Shown: positions 55,338 through 64,000 of the stretch, piece by piece
Position numbering within the stretch: the stretch's first letter is position 1
Layout: every line of letters starts with the position of its first letter
Source of the DNA: Scilla litardierei
Lineage: Eukaryota; Streptophyta; Magnoliopsida; Asparagales; Asparagaceae
NCBI GenBank assembly: GCA_030789695.1
Contig: CM061140.1
Location: forward strand, 171,454,319 to 171,518,318
Length of the DNA: 64,000 nt
Reading direction: 5' to 3'
Position numbers and translations under genes: made by a program
The notes under the pieces: model-generated
Told to the model about the DNA's origin: nothing
The model's database searches: none
What the model saw: only the letters and a program-made list of their open reading frames with translations

Positions 55338-55508
55338 CATGGCTCCTTGTTCAGTTTTAGGGGCATGTCTCATTGTTGCTGCTTGTGGTATTTTGTAACA
55401 TATGTGCATAGCTCCATGGTGCAGGTTTTGGGGGCATGTCTCAATGTTGCTGCTTTGGGTTTTTTGTAACATATGGGCATGTCTCAATGTTGTTGCTTAT
55501 GTTTTTTT

Positions 55509-56274
55509 CAAGGTTCTAAATGGCGTGAGGCGTGGCGTGGCGGCCAGGTCAAGCCTCAAGCCTTAGGAGCCTTGGCGGAGCCACGACGTTTTTCAAGGCG
55601 TGGCTTAAGGCGGCAAATGTATGTATATATTATATAATATATAGAGAGGTAGACAGTAAACTATGATCCACTTAGATGGATTAGTTTTCAAATCCTACCA
55701 AATCCATAGCCTACCATCTACATTGAGATGTGTGCTTACTGCTTATAATTAACTAAATTGTTACTTTACTAAAAAGCAATTGTTTACATAACTAAAAAGC
55801 ATGTGACCTCCATACGTCATCAATATCAAAGCAATCGATTAACACAGTTGTTACAGCTATTTGGATAATTAGATCTAAACGAAATTTGCTGATACTTGAA
55901 GGAACATTGATTTTGCATGTCCTAGTTCAACATCTTAAATAAATTTTGTTCACAAGTGCTGTCTGCGAGCGAGATGAAAACCCCTAGGCCCCAAATCGAA
56001 TGCGGGCAGCTACGAGATGAAAAGAAGCCTCAAATAATGAGAACGGGCCGGGTTCGGGTTCTCTTAGCCCTATAATGCGGACACGGGTGCTTTTTTTAAT
56101 TTTTTTTGTTTTTAAGGCGCGCCTTGTGTTTTGTGGCGCGCCTTGTGTCGCCATGGCGTGCCATGGCGGCGTGCCGTTTCAAAGAGCCAACTTGAGCATT
56201 AACGGGGCGTGGGGGTGGAGCCTTGCCGCCATTGAGTGCCATGGCGTCGTCGTGGCGAGTTTTTTAGAACTATG
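55509..56274. mobile_element. Short non-autonomous DNA transposon (MULE- or hAT-like)
   Basis: About 765 bp with imperfect inverted termini (AAGGTTCTAAATGGCG on the left, CGAG-TTTTTTAGAACTAT on the right). It is flanked by gttttttt on both sides (55501-55508 and 56275-56282), suggesting an 8- or 9-bp duplication. Both ends are rich in GGCGTGGCG/CGCCATGG repeats, while the middle is AT-rich. No transposase frame is seen. The T-rich target makes the duplication length ambiguous. Confidence 0.55.
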
Positions 56275-57112
56275 GTTTTTTTTGAAACATATGGGTTTTT
56301 GTAACATATGTGCATAGCTCCTTGGTGCAGTTTTTAGGTGCATGGCTCATTATTGCTGGTTACCTATAGCCCAATGATTTGTTTCTGGTTTACTATAGCC
56401 CAATGATGAAGATAATTATTTGATCCCTTTGTCCCTTGGTTATGCATAAATAGTTGGTTCTAGGCTTGATGGTTCCATTACTCCCCAATGATGTATTTTA
56501 GAGAGATACAATGAAAAGCAAAATAATAGATATGGACTATATGTGACAGTCTATGAGATGGGTGAAGGTTAAATGAGGGGGTGATATGTGATGGTGCAAC
56601 TGCCTATGACCACCATGTTTACTTGAGAAATTAAATTTCTTCCTGAGGGCTTATGTATCACAGAAACACAAACAGCAACAAGGAGCCATGCCCCAAAAAC
56701 CTGAACCAAGGAGCCATGCCCATATGTTTCAGCCCTATGATGATGAACATATACAGATCAATTTGTCCCTCGGTTATGAAGAAAAAAATGGTATTTGACG
56801 AGAAGGTTCATTCATAATGAGCAACCGCCTAATACATACTTAATGCTAAACAGCATGTTTACCTGAGTGCTTTACTTTAGTAAAATTTTACTTGTCTCTT
56901 CTTGATTCTTGCATTATCTTTGCTTCGTTTGGGTTTCTGCATTGTCTATATTACGGTATTTCCTTTTATCCTTTTCTTTTGATTTAAGCCAGATGATGTC
57001 ATCTTTCGTGGGTGTTGTAACTGTTCGTAGGTACGCTTCTTAACCATTTTTCATCTAATTATCATATCTCTATAAATCATTATTCATTCTAATATTTTTT
57101 ATTTCATACCAG
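56275..57112. other. Remainder of the presumed GRF-gene intron
   Basis: It contains the last degenerate array units (to about 56360) and two inverted copies, AAGGAGCCATGCCCCAAAAA and AAGGAGCCATGCCCATATG, at about 56680-56730. The rest is AT-rich and ends at a T-rich tract and the acceptor CAG at 57112. No other gene is seen. Confidence 0.5.
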
Positions 57113-57118
57113 GTTCAA

Positions 57119-57436
57119 ATGAGCACCGGGTCCAGCTCTTCTATTCAATCCAGACCAAGAGTTGCTGCAGGTGGTGAGTTGGCTGTTGATGAAGAGGACT
57201 GCAAGTTTTGCTACTGTGGGCTGAGGGTTGCCAGGAGGACATCATGGACCCGAAAAAATCCCGGCAGGCGCTTTTGGAGCTATCCATCCCGTGTGAATAG
57301 ATGCAACTTCTACGAATGTAAGGATCCATCACACTCGGACTGGTCCACATATGTGATACTGCAGTTGTTGGATGAGATTGAAAGAGGCCCCACCAATGCT
57401 GCCTCTTCCACATCGTTCTCTGATCGGCGACTTTAA
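57119..57436 (+). CDS. GRF-type zinc-finger protein, truncated by an in-frame stop
   Basis: A 105-codon ORF beginning MSTGSSSS. It contains a GRF-type zinc-finger core, CYCG (residues 31-34), RTSWTRKNPGRRFW (40-53), and Cys62. The third zinc ligand expected after GRRF is Tyr55, and the usual Trp after the last Cys is replaced, so zinc binding is doubtful. The frame stays open after the TAA at 57434-57436 up to 57574. It would encode EIEGRLAMLIGRFERTT, a short coiled coil, then a hydrophobic stretch rich in Leu/Val. That is the C-terminal layout usual in small plant GRF proteins. The ORF is therefore either truncated or a young pseudogene. GRF fingers occur in nucleic-acid-binding proteins. 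The role of these small plant forms is unknown to me. Confidence 0.75.
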   Translation: MSTGSSSSIQSRPRVAAGGELAVDEEDCKFCYCGLRVARRTSWTRKNPGRRFWSYPSRVNRCNFYECKDPSHSDWSTYVILQLLDEIERGPTNAASSTSFSDRRL

Positions 57437-57577
57437 GAGATAGAGGGTCGGTTGGCCATGCTCATAGGGCGATTTGAGCGGACCACGGTGAAAATGGACA
57501 CCGTGAAGTTGGTTTTGTTTACGCTCCTAGGTTTGATGTTAGTTTTGTTATTATTGATTATACACAAGAATGTTTGA

Positions 57578-57926
57578 TGTTAGGTTGGGTACAATGTAAC
57601 ACTTTATAACTGGTTGTTTGTTATGCATAATGAGATTGTATTATGGATATTATAAGTGTTTTGTATATGCTGAATTAATGTGTTCTGTTAAATAGGAATG
57701 AGATTTCAGTTGCATGCGTTCTATAACTTTCATTTATTTTTTTATAATTTATGAATGTTGGAAATGCAATGGTCTAAGTTGTTCTGTTGCTTGCTTTGCC
57801 GGGATTGCCTTCGTTTATATTTAATAGCCCAATAATGAAATTAATTAATTCTTTTTATTATTAAATTCGGTATTTTAATATTTATTTTTGATTAGTGGGA
57901 TTTAATTATGCGTATTTAATAGTTAA
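57578..57926. other. Flank between the GRF ORF and a copia element; no gene
   Basis: About 350 bp of AT-rich sequence, probably the 3' untranslated region and flank of the GRF-type gene. No coding signal. Confidence 0.5.
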
Positions 57927-58114
57927 TGTTGTGAGTTGAGGGAGGCCTTTGGCCTACCTCCCCTCATCATCTCAGCATTACTCCCCACTAAGTTAGTGGG
58001 GAGTCACTTGGACTCCTAAACCCCATTATGAAATGAATATATAGAGAGCCATGGCTTATGCCATGGCTACTCCTAATCAGAGATTCTTTATACTTCTTCC
58101 AATATTCTCTAACA
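57927..58114 (+). repeat. 5' LTR of the Bianca-like copia
   Basis: 188 bp beginning TGTTGTGAGTTGAGG and ending ATTCTCTAACA, with a TATATAGA box near 58038 and a CCATGG-CCATGG inverted pair nearby. The primer site at 58115-58127 contains TTATCAGCACG, which differs from the TGGTATCAGAGC site used by the other families in this window. Confidence 0.87.
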
Positions 58115-58469
58115 CGTTATCAGCACGTAAAGCTCTCATCTCTTGAGCTTTTCATCCCGTCTACCCTCAAAATTTCAACCCCTACGCGCAAAGGAATCTA
58201 CTGTTACGGCGAATCGTTGCGGCAATCTGTTACGGTGATCCTTTTTGGCGTATTAGGAGCGTGGATTTTTCTTTCTACGGATCTTCTCTTTTTACAATCG
58301 TCCCTAGATCTTTGATCTAGAGGTAAACTCTTTTGAACCCGTAGAAAATTACAATATATTGTTAGCTATGATTTTACATAGCTTTTCTAGAGGCTTGTAT
58401 ATATTTTCAACCTCTTGATAAACATCAAAATTAAAATAATTAAATTAAAAAAACGCCAAAACCGTTCAG

Positions 58470-58870
58470 CTACCCTCCCCCCGAAGGGGGGCCTCTGTCG
58501 CATGTCCACGATCGGCCCTTTTGTCGCAGCCCACCCCCCAGTCGGGGGGAGGGGGCTCTGTTGGAACCCCTGACCCGCGCCGCCCCCCTTAAGATTGGGG
58601 GGGCCTGACCCGCGTCGCCCTCCCCCAGACAAGGGGGGGCCTGACCCGCCCCCCCGACGGCGGGTGGGGATTCCGAGCGCCCCCCCCCCCCCCCGGGGGG
58701 GGGGGGGGGGGGGGGGGGGGAGGTCTTCGGTTGTCCTCCCCCCCGACGGCGAGGGGGGTTCCCATCGACGCCCGCCCCAAAAGGGGGGTTTTCCGGTAGA
58801 CATCCCCCCCCCAACGGCGGGGGTTCCCTTGAAATCGCCGTCGTACTCCCTTGCAGTGAGGGGGGTTTTT
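58470..58870. repeat. C-run/G-run hairpin array in the copia leader
   Basis: About nine consecutive short palindromes in which a C-run is followed within a few bases by a G-run, for example CCTCCCCCAGACAAGGGGGG and CCCCCCGACGGCGGG. The centre (about 58681-58721) is one uninterrupted C-run joined to a G-run. Glycine/proline-rich frames on both strands result from composition only. Exact run lengths are unreliable. Confidence 0.85.
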
Positions 58871-59029
58871 GATTTGCGTATATAAAAGGGAGAGGAGGGG
58901 ACACAATCTATTATACAATGGTTTGGGGTTTTTTGACATTCATCAACCCTAAAATTTGTTTTGGGGTTTTGAGTTAAAACAGATTTTAATTTTTAAATCC
59001 CAAAACTATTTAATAAAATTGTTAGGCTG

Positions 59030-59470
59030 TTGATTAGGCCTGAAGCCTACTACATAAATTAATTCATTTTGCCTAGTTATTTGGGCCTGAAACCCAGATA
59101 ATTTAAATTGCTAATTAAAATGATTTTCATTTTGCTTATGAGCCTACATCCCATATTAGAATAATAATTAATTTTGTGTTCTAATTTGGGCCTGAAGCCC
59201 ATTTCATAACAATGCATATAAGTTTTATGGGCCAACAGCCCCATTCATATTATTAATTTATTTTGACTTCTCAATTGGGCCAGCAGCCCAGTTAATCCAA
59301 TTGCAAAATGAATATGTTAATTAATTTTTTGCAAATGGGCATGCAGCCCAAAACATTAAATTAATTATTAAAATGATTATTATTTTATTTATGGGTCTGC
59401 AGCCGCAATCATAATAATAATTCATTTTAAATTCTTATTTGGGCCTGTCACCCAGTTAGTCAATTTTCTA
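59030..59470. repeat. GGGCC-TG-GGCCC-type hairpin array in the copia leader
   Basis: Nine copies of a short inverted repeat such as TGGGCCTGAAGCCCA, at about 59036, 59090, 59139, 59197, 59228, 59276, 59336, 59392 and 59441. AT-rich spacers separate them. Several show compensating changes that keep arms paired (for example AGGCCTGAAGCCT). Confidence 0.85.
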
Positions 59471-60052
59471 GTATTATGTTCAATATCACTCTTACATTAT
59501 TATTTATGGATTATTAGAATATTTCAAAATATAATTATCTTAAGGATCCCGCGACCGCTCTGCCGTTAGTCATCTAACCTAACGGTGTATGACGTCTCCC
59601 GTGGTCCGAGAGATTATTATATTTCATAGTTTCTTTTTCCATATCATATATGCCTGAGTTATATGTGTGGTTGTTTGTGCCTGTAGCATATTTAAAACTG
59701 CGTGGATGTTTATATAAGTTAAAATGTGTTTTTGGGATCGGCCAGTTTGATACCTTTAATATTCCTTGCACCTTTATTTTCTTTTGAGAGAATTTGTAAG
59801 TGAGGATTAAATGTATTAATGCCAAAGACCGGTGTACCAACATATGAAGACGGAGGTGAAATTTGCAAAAGATAGGGACCCCTTCTGGGTTTCCAATTTG
59901 TAATTTTCTTTTCTTTATGAACTGTAAATCGGACTTTGGACTTTGTACGTTTTAAGGGTATCTGGCCGATCCCCACATTTTACTTATTTTATTCTTTATG
60001 CATGAATTTATATTTTAATTAATTCATACTTATTTTAAAATTGCATAGATAA

Positions 60053-61087
60053 ATGGCAAAATTGGCAAGCGTCGATTCTGAAGTTCTTGATGCTGCAGGA
60101 AAGAATTACTTGAGTTGGCGAGTGGATCTGAAGTTCCACTTGCGTTCGATGGCCCTCCTTGGCTCAATTTTGGCTCCTTCATCCGCCCCAGCAGCGGCCG
60201 ATGCTTCTGCTGGTAAGGTCCCAGAAGCGGGTCAATCATCTAGGAGCACTCTTACCACTGTCTCTGATATGGATAAGGCGAAAGCCATTATCTATATTAG
60301 GAGACAAATAGATCGGACCTTAAAGGCCGAATACCTAACGGTAGAGGACTCAATTGAGTTGTGGACAGCGCTAGAGGTACGGTATAAACATCAGATTGAT
60401 GTTATATTACCACGTGCCAGTTATGAGTGGGAAAACCTCAGACTTCAGGACTATAAGTCCATCGCTAAGTATAACTTTGCACTTCATAATATCACCTCCC
60501 GCCTGAAGTTGTGCGGTGAAGAAGTGACTGAGCAACGCATGTTGGAAAAGACATTTACCTCGTTTCACAAGAAAGATGCAATCCTCATGCAGCAGTATCG
60601 TGAACGCAACTTCATAAATTTTTCTGATTTGATCTCTTGCCTCCTTAGGGTAGAGCAGAATAGAGAATTACTGCTTGCCACTCATAATTTGCGTCTGGCT
60701 GGTATTGCCACTATCCCTGAAGCCCACCATGTTTCTCCTCAGAAGTGAAAAAACAAGAAGAAGGCTAGAAAGAACAAAGGAAAGGCTGTAATGAATCCAG
60801 CACGAGGAGAAGCACCCTAGACCAACAACAACAACAGAGGAATGAGAAACTTCACATGGAAGCGTAAGAACACTGACCAAGTGTCAATTCCTAAGAAGAA
60901 ATGGGAGGATAAATGCCATAGATGTGGCATGACTGGACATTGGTCCAGAAACTGCCGCACTCCTCGCCACCTCCAGGAACTGTATCAGGCGAGCCAGAAA
61001 TCTCTGCCTGAAACAAACTTGGCGGCTATTGAGCCGCCAACGAATTTCACCGCAAAAGACTTCGAGAATGAAGACCTGCTCGATTGA
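60053..61087 (+). pseudogene. gag: gag of the Bianca-like copia, nearly intact
   Basis: The first frame, 60053-60748, reads MAKLASVDSEVLDAAGKNYL, then SWRVDLKFHLRSM, KAIIYIRRQIDRTLKAEYL and LRVEQNRELLLATHNLRLAG, a copia capsid domain. After stops at 60746 and 60818 the region 60842-61087 carries a nucleocapsid zinc knuckle, CHRCGMTGHWSRNC, and ends EDLLD. Only a short Lys-rich linker is interrupted, so the two halves clearly belong together. Confidence 0.85.
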
Positions 61088-61725
61088 GCCCTATCTTTAT
61101 ATCTATGCATTTAAAATTACATGTAGCTTCATCTTTAGTTTGCTTTCGTACGAACTTTATTTGAATGTCATTTTACATTTACTTAAATAAAATTTCATTT
61201 TGCTTATAGATGAAGTATGTAATATTGTGGACAGTGCCTCGTTGCACTGGTGTAGCATTAATATTGCTCCCACATTCAACGAGACTATAAGATGCAAACT
61301 TCTCCCCTTAAACATATAGGAATTTTCCAAGTTTCAAGGATATTTCGTTTAAACGAACATAACTTGAAAACTGTGGATAATAAATAATGAGTATTAATAT
61401 GTAACTCGTCAAGAGGATGGTCAGAAGACCATCTACTTACGATTTCAATGGACCCCCATCGGGCCCCTACAATTACAGATATTCATCCTATAGAAAGCCA
61501 ACTTGACTGAGCACTAGAAGTGCCTTTCATTGCCATAGATTTTAACTCTGGCAAAATGGACTTGGTCATCCTGGATCAGCGATGATGGACGCATCATCAA
61601 ATGAATCCATTGGAGAACCTGAAGATTCTTCAAAAGATTGAGTTTCCTTGTCCTCCTTTGTCGTAAGGGCAAACTTATAGAGACACCTTCCCTCCTGAAA
61701 GTGGGATGAGAGTCTCCTGGCTTCA
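61088..61725. other. Decayed protease/integrase-start region; no clear ORF
   Basis: Lies between gag and the first recognisable integrase fragment. No open frame with a protease motif was found, so this part is presumably heavily mutated or deleted. Confidence 0.4.
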
Positions 61726-63870
61726 TTGAGAGAATACATGTTGACCTTTGCGGGCCTATTCACCCCGCAAGTAGCCTATTTTCGGTACTTCATTGTACTG
61801 ATATATGCATCTACTAGATGGTCTTATGTGTGCCTTTATATTCACTCGCAACATAGCTTTCTCAAAGCTTATAATGTGGATGAATTCACTACACATATTT
61901 TTCAAGACTTCTGCCAAGCAACTGGCATTAAAATTGAACATCATGTAGCATATTCATACTCAGAATGGGTTATCAGAGTCTCTGGTAAAGAGACTCCAAT
62001 GGATTTCACGTCCATTGTTAAATCCCAGTTGCCTGTTGATGTGTAGGGACCAACATTCCGCATCGCTTATCACGATACGGCCCTCCTGTGGCCATATCTT
62101 ATTGCTGATACCGCTTGCTTATGGTTTACCACCAAGTCTTGATAACTGTGAATTTGATAAGCAAAGTCTCATTGAAATAGGCACACGGTCTAAAGAAGCC
62201 TGAAGCTTCTGAGACCATATCATGGGATACAAAAGTCCTCATCTCGTTATGATCTACATACTTTTTCTGTGTGAAGATAAGATCCAGAAGATCCTTCACA
62301 TTCGAACTAAAGTACATCAATTGCCGGATAAATTTACGGACAACCAGAAGATTATTCGTTCACACGTCGCTGCTGCCAACACGCCAGCTAGGATTGACAT
62401 TCCCAAAGATGGATGCAATCCACCGGCAGCAGAATTGGCAGTACCTTAATTGAAAAGAGGACGCCCCCAGGTTCAAAATATAAAGTTCCTCGAAAGAGGA
62501 AGATTCCTGGATATATTAAAATGATCCATCCACAGGATGCTGAGCTCAGACCAGCAACCTCTCCCCTCCTAATTTCCCATGCAGAGGAAACAACAGGAGA
62601 AAAATCATTATATTATGTACGTACTGGAGAGGTACTGGATAGAAATAGCACAGTCGTCGTCGATGGTTTTACTTTCGCTATTGCCGTTCACGTCGCTGAA
62701 TATGACGATGACGTCAACCCACTTTTCTATAGCATAAACGCATAAATTGGCCAAAGTGGGACGAGGCAATAAGAGTAGAGCTGGACTCACTCTTGAAAAG
62801 CAAAGTCTTGGGACTAGTAGTCCATACACCTGAATGTGTAAAACCTGTGGAATATAAGTTGGATTTCATAAGAAATTGAAATGAAGGAAATGTGATCATT
62901 TTCCTACCCAGCCTAAACTTCTCCGAAAAAGCCACTAAATGCAGCTCATGGACGTTGTGACTGTATATATATACGGCAATATAGATATAGAGATCTATAT
63001 AAAACTTCCAGAAGGATATACTCTACGCCCATAGATGAAAGAGAAACGTAGAAACGTCTTCTCCATAAAGGCTACAAAGATCATTAGTTGAACTTAAGCA
63101 ATATTCTGTCCGTGTATCTTTTTCGAAAGATCATTGACAGGATTTGTGATATTCGCCTTACATGTGATCGACTTAAAGCTAATAGGATCTCCTGCAGAGA
63201 CCATTGAGATTTAAGATAGCTTTAAAGCATACATTGGAAATGAAAAACCTAGGTATAACAAGGTTTTGTCTCGGCTTACATATTAAACACCTTCGTTGTG
63301 GAACCCTTTAATATCCTTCATACACCTGGAGTTTATGAAGAATGATGTCCATTTGCAACCTATTAAAAATATATGCTTATTTATGACACCTTCTTGTTGC
63401 TGGAAGAGGGGGAGTACATCCTAGGTCCCGAAGAGCCTATCTCTAGTGTAATTGTTACACTTCTTTATATGGCCAACTGCATATGTCTTTGATAGAGCCT
63501 CTGCAGTAAAGCTGTTAACCAGATACAATATTGTCCTAGAGAGCACCACTAGACCAAGGATAAGCTACTTTTGCGCAACTTCCAAGGGTCAAGGAATATA
63601 TATCGCATATGCAGGTTTAAAGATCATCACGATGACTAAAACACAAAAGGCGTGCCGCCTCCTAAATATCTACACATCATCATCCAAAGTCTACATCTTT
63701 TGAAAAGCTCATCATCCAAGAAGCAAGTATTGAAAACGCTCAGCCAGGTCCAGCAGTACCTTGCATACACACTGAAGACCGATTCAAAGAAATACTTTAG
63801 TGGAGTCATTTACCAACTTCGAAGAGCATTCCACTCCAAAGCGCCACTGCTTTCCAATAGCCGCTAGATG
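61726..63870 (+). pseudogene. pol: pol of the Bianca-like copia, heavily broken
   Basis: Integrase fragment at 61726-62046 (VDEFTTHIFQDFCQATGIKI, then SQLPVDV). A large internal deletion around 62100-62140 follows. The linker at 62260-62745 is colinear with 35700-36180 of the sister copy (LPDKFTDNQKIIRSHVAAAN, then LTFPKMD-type sequence in a neighbouring frame). RT and RNase H traces run to about 63870 in many frames. No catalytic motif is intact. Confidence 0.8.
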
Positions 63871-64000
63871 AGTGAAACTTGTATGGATGAGTGATGACTG
63901 TATTTGCTTTCAGAACATGATGGATGTATAGAAAAATAGGAGATGATTGTATATATACATAGGATATCTGCAAGCCTGAAGCTTGTACAGATCAGGGGAG

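Larger units (their letters stand above)
57927..64000 (+). mobile_element. Bianca-like copia, runs off the right edge
   Basis: 5' LTR 57927-58114, primer site CGTTATCAGCACG, a 1.9-kb leader with two hairpin arrays, gag (60053-61087), and a decayed pol (about 61726-63870). The window ends in CAGATCAGGGGAG, matching the region after RNase H in the sister copy at 45120. The 3' LTR is therefore expected just beyond the edge. The pol part is about 80-90% identical to the copy at 35066-45474 over alignable stretches such as 62330-62450 against 35790-35900. Stops and shifts make it non-autonomous. Confidence 0.88.

Noticed and set aside
58387..58939. Gly/Pro-rich frames up to 144 codons on both strands
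   Set aside because: Translation of C-runs and G-runs in the copia leader in all frames. Not coding.

Overview
This window is nuclear DNA from a flowering plant, probably a monocot (inferred from residue choices in the LMBR1-family exons; low confidence). It has spliced plant genes with GT..AG introns, LTR retrotransposons with initiator-tRNA-type primer sites, and MITEs. There is no bacterial or organellar organisation. Everything below was read by eye. No database search was run, so family names rest on motif recognition and on similarity between copies inside the window.

Three host loci are supported. (1) An LMBR1/LIMR-type membrane protein gene on the minus strand: exons 1-2 lie at 25757-26277 and exons 3-6 at 9345-10499. 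The remaining C-terminal half is not visible and must lie beyond the left edge or be lost. Intron 2 is about 15.3 kb and holds an LTR-intact Ty1/copia element plus a pol-less Ty3/gypsy derivative. Intron 6 exceeds 9.3 kb and holds a decayed Ty3/gypsy element and a solo LTR. (2) A complete three-exon subgroup Ia bHLH transcription factor gene (bHLH57/67/70-like, 360 aa) on the minus strand at 47816-49043. (3) A small GRF-type zinc-finger ORF at 57119-57436 (+), with an in-frame stop before its coiled-coil/membrane tail, a replaced zinc ligand, and a probable 5.8-kb 5' intron filled by a 207-bp tandem array, a solo LTR and a MULE/hAT-like insertion.

The rest is nested mobile DNA. From left to right: solo SIRE-like LTR (1017-2179); Ty3/gypsy (2727-8502); Ty1/copia with identical 119-bp LTRs (11252-16456); gag-only gypsy derivative (17248-20710); PIF/Harbinger MITE (26612-27117) close to the LMBR1 start; an LTR-like region with an ACGCG-NN-CGCGT array (28300-29300) leading into a 42-copy, 54-bp hairpin minisatellite (29402-31671); unassigned LTR-like DNA (31711-35065); a Bianca-like copia (35066-45474) split by a SIRE/Maximus-like element that has gag and a third ORF but no pol (37004-44344); a Tat-like leader carrying a hAT MITE (46506-47080); and a second Bianca-like copia (57927 to the right edge).

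The most unusual theme is that several unrelated LTR families carry clusters of short perfect or near-perfect palindromes. These are GTCGAC-core repeats, ACGCG-NN-CGCGT repeats and GCCCAGG/CCTGGGC repeats, mostly just upstream of the LTR TATA box. Hairpin arrays also occur in the Bianca leader and in the minisatellite. These palindrome clusters are the best candidate here for an undescribed, recurring regulatory or structural feature.
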